Origin: RGIG5579 sp045602025
GTDB lineage: Bacteria > Bacillota > Clostridia > Oscillospirales > SIG627
Length of the DNA stretch: 64,000 bases
Direction of reading: 5' to 3'
Assembly: GCA_045602025.1 (NCBI GenBank)
Contig: JAZSAT010000011.1
Span: 13,448-77,447 of the forward strand
Shown here: positions 40,812-49,598 of the stretch, one piece after another
Position numbering within the stretch: position 1 is the stretch's first letter
Layout: each line of letters starts with the position of its first letter
Position numbers and translations under genes: made by a program
The notes under the pieces: model-generated
Told to the model about the DNA's origin: nothing
What the model saw: the letters and a program-made list of their open reading frames with translations, nothing else
Databases searched by the model: none

Positions 40812-41525
40812 ATGCATAATATTTTAATTTGCGACGATGAAAAAGATATCGTTTCTGCCTTGAAGATCTATCTTTCGGCAGAAGGGTATCAGACCTTTGA
40901 AGCCTATAACGGAAAAGAGGCTCTTTCTGTTCTGGAGAAAAATGATATTCACCTGGTGCTTCTCGACATTATGATGCCCGAGATGGATGGAATGAGTGCC
41001 TTATCTCTTCTGAGGGAAAAATTCAATCTTCCCGTGATCCTGATCAGTGCAAAATCAGAGGATACCGATAAGGTCTTAGGCCTGAATGTAGGGGCAGACG
41101 ACTATATTACAAAGCCCTTTAATCCCGTGGAGGTCCTTGCCAGGATCCGTTCTCAGCTCCGCAGATATACAAAGCTGGGTTCCATGGAAGAAAAAGCAGA
41201 GGAGAAAAAAGAGGATGCCCTCACAGTGGGAGACATTACGCTTTTCGACGACAGGAAAGAGGTCTTTTTGCTTGGGGAAGCGGTTCTTTTAACTCCTACG
41301 GAATTTGAGATCTTAAAGCTTTTGATGCAAAACCCGGGCAAGGTTCTTTCTCCGAAAAAGATCTATGAAGCGGTGTGGAATCAGTCCCCCTTCGGTGCGG
41401 AAAATACCGTAGCCGTTCACATCCGTCACCTGCGGGAAAAGATCGAGATCGATCCCGCTTCTCCCCGATACCTGAAGGTGGTTTGGGGACAGGGATATAA
41501 ATTGGAAAAGGGGGACATGAAATGA
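40812..41525 (+). CDS. OmpR/VanR-type response regulator
   Basis: The 237-residue protein has a receiver domain (ILICDDE; phospho-acceptor Asp52 in LVLLDIMMPEMDG; Lys in DDYITKPFNP) and a winged-helix domain (LTPTEFEILKLLMQNPGKV; HIRHLREKIEIDPASPRYLKVVWGQGYKL). It overlaps the kinase gene by 4 nt and heads a five-gene operon with cell-envelope functions. GGAGGTG precedes the ATG. Confidence 0.95.
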   Translation: MHNILICDDEKDIVSALKIYLSAEGYQTFEAYNGKEALSVLEKNDIHLVLLDIMMPEMDGMSALSLLREKFNLPVILISAKSEDTDKVLGLNVGADDYITKPFNPVEVLARIRSQLRRYTKLGSMEEKAEEKKEDALTVGDITLFDDRKEVFLLGEAVLLTPTEFEILKLLMQNPGKVLSPKKIYEAVWNQSPFGAENTVAVHIRHLREKIEIDPASPRYLKVVWGQGYKLEKGDMK

Positions 41526-43399
41526 AAAAATGTGTTTTCAGCCTTCCCATCAAATTTCTTGCCATCCTTCTTGCGATTCTTTGTATTTTTTCGGCCATCG
41601 TGTCGGGCTTTGGTGTGTTCTGTCTTTTGATGCAGGACGGCTATTACTATTCTTATAACAAAATGCAGCAGAGGATCCTTGAAGTTCAGTACGGACATCT
41701 CTGCCATTCCATTGCTTACATCTACCACGAAAATTTTCACGATAGCAACGAGGCTATTGAGGCAAATCTTTTTCATTTAAAGGATGCGGCGGTGGACTTC
41801 AACTGCACGGTATCGTCTTTAAGAGACGTGCTTTACTCGGACGTAAACGAGTCTTCTTCCCAGGAGTACGTTGCTGCCTTTTCCGAGCGGATCTATATTG
41901 AGTCCGATTCGATTTATGAGCAGGAATCGGTTTACGATATCACGGTCTATTTAAAGGAGCCTGCGCCGGGAAGCGGTCTTGATACAAAGCTTGAGATCCT
42001 CGAGATCTTTTATTCTATGCGCTATTCCCTTATCTGGATCTTTTCTTCCTGCACCCTGGGTGCGATCCTTCTTTTGATCTACCTTTCCTTTGCCGCAGGC
42101 AGATGGGGAGAAAACCCTCCGAAATTGAGGCTTTTTGATAAGATCCCCTTGGAATTTTACATTCTCGGCGGTGTGCTTGCCTTTTTCCTTGAGATAGGCT
42201 TTATTGATATTGCTCCCTCGCAGATCTGGTTCTGCCTTATAGCGGCCGTGCTGTTTATTCTTGCGGATGCGGCACTGGTGGTCCTCTTCTTTATGACCCT
42301 TGCCGCAAGAATCAAAACCAAATGCTTTTTTGAAACCACTCTTGTGGGAAAGATCTGGTTTCTTGCGAAAAAATACGCCCATCTTTTCCGCCGTTTTTGG
42401 GAAGATATGCGGCTGGTGCCCAAGCTTGTTTTGATTTTAGGTGCAACAGCCCTTTTTGATCTTATCCTTGCAGACGTGATTTTCTATATTCAGTTTTATG
42501 TGGTGCTTCTGATCGAAGGGCTTTGTCTCGCGGGCTTTCTTATCTGGTACGGCGCCTCCTTGCAGCATCTGAAACAGGACCAGGAGATCCTTGCAGACGG
42601 AAAGCTTGACCACCGCTGTGATACCCAAAGGCTTCCCTACGGCCTTCGATCCTTGGGGGATGCCATGAATCGCTCCGCAGAAGGAATGGAAAAGGCGGTG
42701 GAGGAAAAGATCAAGAGTGAACGGTTTAAAACGGAACTGATTACAAACGTTTCTCACGATATCAAAACGCCCTTGACCTCTATTATCAACTACGTGGATC
42801 TGATAAAAAAGGAAGAGATTGAAAACGAAAAGATCAAAGAATACGTGGAGGTTCTGGAAAGACACTCCGCCAGGCTGAAGAAGCTTACGGAGGATCTTGT
42901 GGAGTCCTCCAAGGCAGCAAGCGGAATCCTTCCTATGGAAATTATTCGGTGCGACGTAGGCGTTCTTTTGGAGCAGGCCCTTGGGGAATACCAAAGTGCT
43001 TTTGAAGAAAAGGGTCTCATCCCTTGCTTTTCTCTGCCCGAGGAGAGCGTGTATATTCTTGCCGACGGCAAACGCCTTTGGCGTGTGATGGATAATCTCC
43101 TGCGAAATATTGAAAAATATGCCCTTTCCGGCACCAGAGTCTACGTGAATTTAGAGGAAAAAGACGGAAAGGTTCAGATCATTTTCCGAAATATTTCTGC
43201 CCAGCCCATCCCTGTTTCGGGGGAATATTTGTCGGAAAGGTTTGTAAGAGGAGATCTTTCCAGAAATACGGAAGGATCGGGGCTCGGTCTCGCCATTGCC
43301 AAAAGCCTTGTGGAATTACAAAAGGGAAGTCTTACTGTTACGGTAGACGGTGACCTTTTTAAAGCAGTCATTGAATTTTACAGCGATCAGGAGCGATAA
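41522..43399 (+). CDS. Multi-pass membrane sensor histidine kinase
   Basis: The 625-residue kinase has an N-terminal helix (about 8-35) and an extracytoplasmic sensor of about 130 residues. Five or six further helices follow between about residues 165 and 345. The cytoplasmic core has the H-box NVSHDIKTPLTSIINYVDLI, the N-box DNLLRNIEKYA and the G-box EGSGLGLAIAKSLVE. Its large multi-helix region is unusual for VanS-type kinases and may sense membrane state or a partner transporter. It overlaps its regulator by 4 nt; the amidase gene follows by 9 nt. Confidence 0.93.
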   Translation: MKKCVFSLPIKFLAILLAILCIFSAIVSGFGVFCLLMQDGYYYSYNKMQQRILEVQYGHLCHSIAYIYHENFHDSNEAIEANLFHLKDAAVDFNCTVSSLRDVLYSDVNESSSQEYVAAFSERIYIESDSIYEQESVYDITVYLKEPAPGSGLDTKLEILEIFYSMRYSLIWIFSSCTLGAILLLIYLSFAAGRWGENPPKLRLFDKIPLEFYILGGVLAFFLEIGFIDIAPSQIWFCLIAAVLFILADAALVVLFFMTLAARIKTKCFFETTLVGKIWFLAKKYAHLFRRFWEDMRLVPKLVLILGATALFDLILADVIFYIQFYVVLLIEGLCLAGFLIWYGASLQHLKQDQEILADGKLDHRCDTQRLPYGLRSLGDAMNRSAEGMEKAVEEKIKSERFKTELITNVSHDIKTPLTSIINYVDLIKKEEIENEKIKEYVEVLERHSARLKKLTEDLVESSKAASGILPMEIIRCDVGVLLEQALGEYQSAFEEKGLIPCFSLPEESVYILADGKRLWRVMDNLLRNIEKYALSGTRVYVNLEEKDGKVQIIFRNISAQPIPVSGEYLSERFVRGDLSRNTEGSGLGLAIAKSLVELQKGSLTVTVDGDLFKAVIEFYSDQER

Positions 43400-43408
43400 A
43401 AGATAAAA

Positions 43409-44179
43409 ATGAAAAGTCCCGTAAAAGAAATCCTGGAAACGGAAGAAAAAAAAGACATTCTCTCAAACGAGGAGCAGGCTCAGACTGCTAAAGCTTTGCC
43501 GCCTGAGGAAAAAAGAAAAGGGAATTTTTCTCTTTTTTCTCTTCTTGTGCCCGTTCTTTGCTTTTTTGTTCTGTTTTTGGGGATTCTTTTGGGAAAAGCC
43601 TTCAGCAAGCCGCAGACAGAAGAGATGCCTGCGGCGCAAGAGGAGGATGTTCGGGAAGAAGAGGCAGAAGTAGAGCGTTACGGCTTTCCCGAATGGATTA
43701 CGCCCGTGGTCCTTACCCTGGACGGCGTCAGCCGCAGCGGAGAAAAGCTTGAGGCGGTACGGGACATTGCGGTGCATTATGTGGCAAATCCCGGCAGTAC
43801 AGCCATGGCCAACCGTGACTATTTTGAAGGACCCGATTCCTCCACCAGCGCACATTTTATCGTAGGGCTTGACGGGGAGATCCTTCTTTTGATCCCGCCT
43901 GATGAAAGAAGCTGTGCTACCAACAAAAGAAATATCGATACCCTTTCCGTGGAGGTGTGTCATCCGGACGAAACGGGTGTGTTTTTGCCTGAGACAAGAG
44001 AAAGTCTTGTCAGGCTTCTTGCCCATCTTTGTGTTCGTTTTGATCTGACGGAGGAAAATCTGATCCGCCACTACGATGTAACGGGGAAAATGTGTCCTCT
44101 CTATTATGTTGAAAATCCTTTGGAATGGGAAGCATTAAAAGAGGATGTAAAAAATAAAATACAGGAGGGAGAAATTTGA
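43409..44179 (+). CDS. Membrane-anchored N-acetylmuramoyl-L-alanine amidase (Amidase_2/PGRP type)
   Basis: The 256-residue protein has a charged cytoplasmic N-terminus, one transmembrane helix (about residues 41-65), an acidic linker, and an Amidase_2 domain outside the membrane. Zinc site candidates are His in IAVHYVANPGST, His in LIRHYDVTGKMCP and the Cys of that same motif. A HFIVGLDGEILLLIP strand is present. It would trim peptidoglycan close to the membrane. It belongs to the regulator/kinase operon and overlaps the next gene by 4 nt, so wall remodelling appears to be part of the response. Confidence 0.88.
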   Translation: MKSPVKEILETEEKKDILSNEEQAQTAKALPPEEKRKGNFSLFSLLVPVLCFFVLFLGILLGKAFSKPQTEEMPAAQEEDVREEEAEVERYGFPEWITPVVLTLDGVSRSGEKLEAVRDIAVHYVANPGSTAMANRDYFEGPDSSTSAHFIVGLDGEILLLIPPDERSCATNKRNIDTLSVEVCHPDETGVFLPETRESLVRLLAHLCVRFDLTEENLIRHYDVTGKMCPLYYVENPLEWEALKEDVKNKIQEGEI

Positions 44180-44871
44180 CAGAAAAGCAGAAAAAGATCG
44201 TGGGCTTTTTTGCAGGCCTTTTGGCGATTTTGTTTTTACTTTTGATCACTGCTTTTTTGGGAAAGCCCTTGATGGCTCTCACCTCCGATCCCGGTGCTCT
44301 GAAGGAGTTTGCAAAGGCCCACGGCTTTTGGGCGGAGATCGTCTTTGTGGGGATGGTTGTCTTTCAGGTTGTTATTGCTCTGATTCCCGGGGAGCCCTTA
44401 GAAATTGCTGCAGGGGTAGCCTTCGGAAGCCTGGAAGGAACGCTTCTTTGCCTTTGCGGGATTTTCCTTGGCAGTATGATCGTTTTTCTTCTTGTAAGAA
44501 AGCTCGGTGTCAGGCTTGTGGAGGTATTTTTCCCGATTGAAAAAATTCGATCTCTGCGTTTTTTGCAGAAAGGGAAACGCTTTGATGCCTTTCTTTTTCT
44601 TATTTTGATGATCCCGGGCACGCCCAAGGACCTGATCAGCTATTTTGTACCCTTAACCAAAATTAAAATGAGCCAGTGGCTTATTCTAACTACCTTTGCC
44701 CGTATTCCCTCGGTGGTTACCTCTACCGTCGGAGGGTCTGCTTTGCGGGACGGGCGGTACCTTTTTGCGGTGATCCTCTTTGCTGTGACCGCTGCCGTAA
44801 GTATAATAGGCGCGATTTTATTCGATAAATTTCTTCAGCATCGCAGAAAGAAAAAAGAGAAGAGATCATAA
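44176..44871 (+). CDS. TVP38/TMEM64 (DedA-like) family membrane protein
   Basis: The 231-residue protein has five or six helices and the SNARE-associated/VTT signatures VVIALIPGEPLEIAAGVAFGSLEGTLLCLCG and LFLILMIPGTPKDLISYFVPLTKI with the re-entrant loop prolines. Family members move or flip lipids. It starts at TTG 44176 inside the amidase stop region with AGGAGGG upstream, so it is translationally coupled. Its place next to an amidase and ABC transporter supports a role in envelope lipid homeostasis. Confidence 0.9.
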   Translation: MTEKQKKIVGFFAGLLAILFLLLITAFLGKPLMALTSDPGALKEFAKAHGFWAEIVFVGMVVFQVVIALIPGEPLEIAAGVAFGSLEGTLLCLCGIFLGSMIVFLLVRKLGVRLVEVFFPIEKIRSLRFLQKGKRFDAFLFLILMIPGTPKDLISYFVPLTKIKMSQWLILTTFARIPSVVTSTVGGSALRDGRYLFAVILFAVTAAVSIIGAILFDKFLQHRRKKKEKRS

Positions 44872-44881
44872 GGAGGTTTTT

Positions 44882-47683
44882 ATGCTCCAAATCAAAAATT
44901 TAACAAAGATATACAAACCGAAAAAAGGGGTTCCCGTAACCGCTCTGGATCATGTATCCCTTACCCTTCCCGAAAAGGGTATGGTATTCCTTCTCGGCAA
45001 AAGCGGAAGCGGCAAAAGCACTCTGCTGAATCTCCTCGGCGGTCTTGATTCCTTCGATTCCGGTGAGATCATTATTTCCGGTGAAAAGACAGATTCTTTT
45101 CGTCAGTCGGATTTTGTCTCTTACCGCAATACGCTGGTAGGCTTTATTTTTCAGGAATACAATGTTCTGGAAGAATTTACCGTAGGGGCAAATATTGCTC
45201 TTGCTTTGGAATTGCAAGGCAAAAAAGCCACAGACGAAGAGATCGGGAAAATTCTCGATAGGGTCGACCTTTCAGGCTTTGGCAACCGCCGTCCCAATGA
45301 GCTTTCCGGCGGTCAGAAGCAGAGAGTTGCCATTGCCCGTGCTTTGGTGAAAAATCCCAAGATCATTATGGCAGATGAGCCTACGGGCGCATTGGATTCC
45401 GTAACGGGCCGTCAGATCCTGGATACCTTGAAAAAGCTCTCCGCGGAAAAGCTTGTGATCGTCGTTTCCCACGATAGGGATTTTGCCGAAAAGTATGCGG
45501 ATCGTATCATTGAGCTTTCCGACGGCAAGGTCATTTCCGATATGGAGTATGAAAACGAAGCCTTTGCCTTTGAGGAAAAAGGCATATCCTACGGAGAAAA
45601 CGAAATTACCGTTTCCGCAGGATATCACTTAACGGAGGAAGACAGAGAGGCGATCAATGCTTATCTGGACGCTCTTTCCCATGGGGAAAAGGCGCGCATT
45701 TTACCGAAGCAATCGGGCAGAAAAAAGCATGAGACTCGGGAAGAGAAAATTGTAGTTTCAAAAGAAAAACTGGAATTGATTCCCTCAAAGCTTCCCATCA
45801 AGCCGGCTTTTCGCATCGGTGCGGGTGCATTGAAGCACAAAAAGATCCGCCTTGTATTCACGATCTTCCTTTCCTGTATCGCTTTTGGACTCTTCGGTCT
45901 TGCGGATACCTTCGGCGCATACGATCATATCACTACCTGTGTCAGGAGTATTCTTGACAGCAAGATCTCTTACGCTTCTGTCAGAAGAGAGGAGAAGGTC
46001 TGGTATGAAAACGGTGACAAAAAAGATTATTATATGACCGACGGCGGCCGGATCAAGGAGGAAGAGCTTCTTGAGATCGGCAAAAAAACAGATGTTGTTT
46101 TGGAGGGAGTCTTCACTCCTTACGGTCAAAATCTGAATTTTTCCCATTTGTACGATGGGGATGCGGAATTTACCAAGTCCGAATTTCATATTTATCCCTA
46201 TTATTTTAACGGCTTTGCGAAAGCGGACGAAAAAAACCTTTCGGAAATGGGCCACACCCTTCTTGCGGGCAGAATGCCTCAGGCAGGGAAAGGGGAAATT
46301 GTCATCACCTCTTATGTTTGTGAGACCTTTATGATCGGCGGCTTTGCCAAAACGGGTGAAGACGGAAAGATCACCTATGAAAAGGTAAGAGGTCCCGAGG
46401 ATATGCTGGGCAAGATCTTTACCCTTTCCGAAAAGGAGTACACCGTTGTAGGTGTGGTGGACTGCGGCTTTGATCTGGAACGGTACCGTCCCCTTACCGA
46501 AGAGGTGCTGGACGAATCCACCGCAGATCTTCTGATCTCTTATGCGCTCAGTCAGGAGCTTAGCGGCATTCGCGAGTATTCTCTCGCACAGGTGGCTTTT
46601 GTCCACGAAGAGGACCTTGCCGAAATGGCAGCCGCACAGCCCGGCTTCAGCCAAGGTGCAGACGGGCATTTTTCCGCCGAGTGGTATGAAGGAAACAATA
46701 AGGATAATTGGTATGGGATCTGGGCGGAGAATTTCGGCACCTTGAAGGATACAAAAGGGTATACTGTTCTCTGGACGGAAGGAGAAAAAGAAACTCTTGC
46801 AGAAAACGAGATGATCCTGTCCCTGAGATGCGCCATGGAAAATTTAGGCATCTCTCTTTCTCCCGAAGCTTATGACGAAAAGGGGGAAGTCAATTATAAA
46901 ACCCTTACGGAAGAAGATAAGAAAATGCTTCTGTCTGCCGTGAGAGATCTTCCGGCCATGACCATTATTTCCCATAGCTATCACGATTATGAAAACACTG
47001 CAAAAACCGTTGAAAACGGCAAGGTGGTGGGAATCCTTCTTCCTTCCGAAGGGCTCTATGATCCCGGCAGCGTGATCATTGCCTCCAATGAACTGATGAA
47101 AAATGTGATCCGTCTGGACGACGGCATCTATCAATACGCAGTGGGTAAAATGCCTGAGGAGACAGCCTCTCTTCGCCCCCTTGTGGAATTTTGCTACGAT
47201 GAAAAGGGTGATGTGGCGTTCCCCTTGCAGAACTCCGTTTGCTTTGAGCTGGACGGCATCCATGAAATGCTGCAAATCTTAGCCAAGGTGTTCCTTTGGG
47301 TCGGAGTTGGCTTTGCCCTGTTTGCAGCCCTGATGCTCTCTAACTTTATTTCCACCAGTATTATTTACAAAAAACAGCAGATCGGTATTCTTCGTGCCAT
47401 CGGTGCAAGAAGCAGCGATGTATTCCGCATTTTCTTCTCGGAAAGCTTCGTCATTGCTATGATCAACTTTGTTCTTTCCGCTGCGGGAACCTTTATCGCG
47501 GTAACCTTGATCAATTATTTCATTCGCAGTGAAACGGGTATTTTGATCACCATTCTTACCTTCTCTGTAAGACAGGTGCTGTTGCTGCTTCTCGTCAGCC
47601 TTCTGGTGGCGGCTGTGGCAAGCTTTATTCCCGTGAAAAAGATTGCATCCAAAAAGCCCATCGATGCCATTCGAGGCCGATAA
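44882..47683 (+). CDS. ABC transporter ATPase-permease fusion (MacB/FtsX type)
   Basis: The 933-residue protein begins with a LolD/MacB-like ATPase (Walker A LLGKSGSGKSTLLNLLGGLD, Q-loop FQEYNVLEEFTV, signature LSGGQKQRVAIARAL, Walker B IIMADEPTGALD, H-loop VVSHDRDF). After a linker (about 250-305) a helix follows at about 320-340. Then comes a large extracytoplasmic domain to about residue 790, and three FtsX helices at the end (LILAKVFLWVGVGFALFAALML; GILRAIGARSSDVFRIFFSES; VRQVLLLLLVSLLVA). Such transporters expel antimicrobial peptides or drive envelope processes rather than import nutrients. It closes the kinase/regulator operon. Confidence 0.93.
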   Translation: MLQIKNLTKIYKPKKGVPVTALDHVSLTLPEKGMVFLLGKSGSGKSTLLNLLGGLDSFDSGEIIISGEKTDSFRQSDFVSYRNTLVGFIFQEYNVLEEFTVGANIALALELQGKKATDEEIGKILDRVDLSGFGNRRPNELSGGQKQRVAIARALVKNPKIIMADEPTGALDSVTGRQILDTLKKLSAEKLVIVVSHDRDFAEKYADRIIELSDGKVISDMEYENEAFAFEEKGISYGENEITVSAGYHLTEEDREAINAYLDALSHGEKARILPKQSGRKKHETREEKIVVSKEKLELIPSKLPIKPAFRIGAGALKHKKIRLVFTIFLSCIAFGLFGLADTFGAYDHITTCVRSILDSKISYASVRREEKVWYENGDKKDYYMTDGGRIKEEELLEIGKKTDVVLEGVFTPYGQNLNFSHLYDGDAEFTKSEFHIYPYYFNGFAKADEKNLSEMGHTLLAGRMPQAGKGEIVITSYVCETFMIGGFAKTGEDGKITYEKVRGPEDMLGKIFTLSEKEYTVVGVVDCGFDLERYRPLTEEVLDESTADLLISYALSQELSGIREYSLAQVAFVHEEDLAEMAAAQPGFSQGADGHFSAEWYEGNNKDNWYGIWAENFGTLKDTKGYTVLWTEGEKETLAENEMILSLRCAMENLGISLSPEAYDEKGEVNYKTLTEEDKKMLLSAVRDLPAMTIISHSYHDYENTAKTVENGKVVGILLPSEGLYDPGSVIIASNELMKNVIRLDDGIYQYAVGKMPEETASLRPLVEFCYDEKGDVAFPLQNSVCFELDGIHEMLQILAKVFLWVGVGFALFAALMLSNFISTSIIYKKQQIGILRAIGARSSDVFRIFFSESFVIAMINFVLSAAGTFIAVTLINYFIRSETGILITILTFSVRQVLLLLLVSLLVAAVASFIPVKKIASKKPIDAIRGR

Positions 47684-47686
47684 CAA

Positions 47687-47722
47687 AAAACTCCGTTTGC
47701 ACAGCAAACGGAGTTTTCTTTT
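47687..47722 (+). terminator. Terminator after the ABC transporter gene
   Basis: Perfect 14-bp stem AAAACTCCGTTTGC (47687-47700) / GCAAACGGAGTTTT (47704-47717), ACA loop, followed by CTTTTCC. Confidence 0.85.
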
Positions 47723-47724
47723 CC

Positions 47725-47752
47725 TTGACTTTCGGGCAACATCTGATAAAAT
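47725..47752 (+). promoter_or_regulatory. Promoter of the histidine-phosphatase gene
   Basis: TTGACT (47725-47730), 16 bp, TAAAAT (47747-47752), 29 bp before the start codon. Confidence 0.7.
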
Positions 47753-47781
47753 AGATCTATCGAAAACAAAGAGGATTTTAT

Positions 47782-48417
47782 ATGAAAACAGATATTTATT
47801 TGATCCGTCACGGTCAATCAGAAGGAAATCTCCACGATCTTTTTCTCGGACATACGGATCTTGATTTAACTCCCCTTGGCAAAAAGCAGGCGGAGAGGGT
47901 CGCAAGCTATTTGGAAAATATTTCTGTTGACAAGATCTATTCCAGTGACCTTTTGCGCGCCTTTCATACCGCCCTTCCCTTGGCAGAGAAAAAGGGCCTT
48001 TCCATTTTGAAAAGAAAAGACCTGCGGGAGATCTATGCGGGGCTTTGGGACGGACTTGCCGTTTCCGAGCTTCGGGAAAAATATCCCGAAAGCTGCCACA
48101 TCTGGTGGCACGATACGGGCCTTGCCCGCCCCGATGGCGGTGAAAGTGTAGAGGAGCTCCAAAAAAGGGTTCTTTCCGCCGTTTATGAAATTGCCGAGGA
48201 AAACATAGGAAAAAAGGTCTGTATTTTCACCCATTTTACTCCCATTTATGCACTAAAGACCGCCTGGTCAGGCGCGCCCCTTTCGGAAATGAAAAATATG
48301 CCCAAGCCCCAAAACGCCTCCGTGACCCACGTCCTTTACGAAAAGGGCGAGTTTGAAATTGCAGAATACGCCTACAACGGCTATCTTGGGGATCTGGCAT
48401 CCAATTTCTTCGGTTGA
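47782..48417 (+). CDS. Histidine phosphatase / phosphoglycerate-mutase superfamily protein
   Basis: The 211-residue protein has the phospho-His motif LIRHGQSEGN near its start, DLDLTPLGKKQAERVA, IYSSDLLRAFHTALPLA, LREIYAGLWDGL and the second His in CIFTHFTPI. This matches broad-specificity cofactor-independent phosphatases (PhoE / CobC-like) more than true mutases. It is a single gene with its own promoter. GAGG lies ahead of the ATG. Confidence 0.9.
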   Translation: MKTDIYLIRHGQSEGNLHDLFLGHTDLDLTPLGKKQAERVASYLENISVDKIYSSDLLRAFHTALPLAEKKGLSILKRKDLREIYAGLWDGLAVSELREKYPESCHIWWHDTGLARPDGGESVEELQKRVLSAVYEIAEENIGKKVCIFTHFTPIYALKTAWSGAPLSEMKNMPKPQNASVTHVLYEKGEFEIAEYAYNGYLGDLASNFFG

Positions 48418-48440
48418 TTTTAGATAAAAGGAGTTTTTTT

Positions 48441-48770
48441 ATGTCAGCTTCTGTATTGACACTGCTGATCGGAATTCTTTGTATTTTTCTTGGACTTCAG
48501 AATATGAAAGGGAATATCTCCTCCCTCCATTCCTATCACAGGCACAGAGTGTCTGAAGAGGATCGGCTTCCCTTTGGTAAAAAAGTGGGCCTTGGTACGG
48601 TCATCATCGGTGCGGGGATCTCCTTTTTTGGTGTTTTTTCTGCCTTGACCCTTTATACCGATCGGTCGATTTTTATTTTGGTCGGCACAGCGGTTCTGAT
48701 TATAACCCTTGTGGTGGGACTGGGACTCAGTTTTTACGCAATGATAAAATACAATAAGGGTATTTTTTAA
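48441..48770 (+). CDS. Small three-helix membrane protein (DUF3784-like)
   Basis: The 109-residue protein has helices at about residues 3-20, 50-70 and 78-102. A soluble loop SYHRHRVSEEDRLPFGKKVGLGT lies between the first two. The layout is like DUF3784 proteins, but I cannot confirm the family. ATG at 48441 is behind AAAGGAG. Function unknown. Confidence 0.7.
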   Translation: MSASVLTLLIGILCIFLGLQNMKGNISSLHSYHRHRVSEEDRLPFGKKVGLGTVIIGAGISFFGVFSALTLYTDRSIFILVGTAVLIITLVVGLGLSFYAMIKYNKGIF

Positions 48771-48884
48771 TCAAAAAAGAATGGAGCAACCCAAAGTTTA
48801 CAATTAGAAACGCCGGATTGGTAGTATGTTTTTGCTGTGCATTCTATAATAAGCACAACACACAAAAGCATAAGGAGAAGAAAT

Positions 48885-49283
48885 ATGACTCTTGGCGAAA
48901 AAATCGCAAAACAAAGAAAAGAATTGAATTTTACACAGGAGCAGCTTGCTGAGATCCTCTGTGTATCCCGCCAGTCTGTCAGCAAATGGGAGTCGGACCT
49001 CGCCTTCCCCGAAACCGAAAAACTCCTTGAACTTGGGAAACTCTTTGACTGTTCCATGGATTATCTTTTGAAAGAAGAGATTACGGGTAAAAGCGGTGTG
49101 CAAACACCCGGCTTTGCCGAAAAAGTCGAAGAGGTCAGCCGAAAGGTAATGACGGAGAAAAACAAGGGGAAATTAAAGAAAATGCTAAAGGTCATCGGTA
49201 TTGTTTTGGCGGCTCTTTTGGCGGTGGATATTGTTTCGCTGATATTGTATCTTTTTGTTTTAGGTATGCGTCTCATTAAATAA
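48885..49283 (+). CDS. XRE-family regulator with C-terminal membrane helix
   Basis: The 132-residue protein starts with a Cro/CI helix-turn-helix (LGEKIAKQRKELNFTQEQLAEILCVSRQSVSKWES). A linker follows, then a hydrophobic helix at about residues 102-127 that would tether it to the membrane. Related clostridial proteins link a repressor domain to envelope signals. A TATAAT at 48845-48850 and AAGGAG near the ATG mark its own transcript. The next 55-residue gene begins 19 nt after its stop and is likely co-transcribed. Confidence 0.88.
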   Translation: MTLGEKIAKQRKELNFTQEQLAEILCVSRQSVSKWESDLAFPETEKLLELGKLFDCSMDYLLKEEITGKSGVQTPGFAEKVEEVSRKVMTEKNKGKLKKMLKVIGIVLAALLAVDIVSLILYLFVLGMRLIK

Positions 49284-49302
49284 GAATTTGCGAGGTGTTG
49301 GT

Positions 49303-49470
49303 ATGAAAAAGTTTTTTCAAGTAATTTGTTGTGCGGTAGGCAGTGGAATGATTGGTTTCTTTTCAAGTGAGTTGAACACAGTAGTTGGATGTGTGTTTTT
49401 CACGCTTGGTGTTGCTTTGCTTGTTGGTTCCATCATTTTGGTGTCAAAACAGGATAAAGAGGACAAGTAA
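49303..49470 (+). CDS. Small hydrophobic protein of unknown function
   Basis: The 55-residue protein has two closely spaced hydrophobic stretches (about residues 4-22 and 27-47) and a charged end (SKQDKEDK). GAGGTG sits 5 nt ahead of ATG 49303. It follows the membrane-tethered XRE gene and may be its membrane partner or target; this is inference from position. Confidence 0.6.
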   Translation: MKKFFQVICCAVGSGMIGFFSSELNTVVGCVFFTLGVALLVGSIILVSKQDKEDK

Positions 49471-49548
49471 ATCCCAATATGTCTAACAGTTAGGAAAATA
49501 AGAAATTGCCTCCACCACATCAAAAATGGGGGGTGGCTTGACAGTCCA

Positions 49549-49577
49549 TTGACGGTTTTCCTTCATTGCCGTAGAAT
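49549..49577 (+). promoter_or_regulatory. Promoter of the second XRE membrane protein
   Basis: TTGACG (49549-49554), 17 bp, TAGAAT (49572-49577). A second TTGACA lies 11 bp upstream of the -35 box, and a GCCTCCACC/GGGGTGGC imperfect inverted repeat lies at 49508-49537; either could be part of an operator. Confidence 0.7.
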
Positions 49578-49598
49578 GATGGGCGGAGGGGAACCGAT

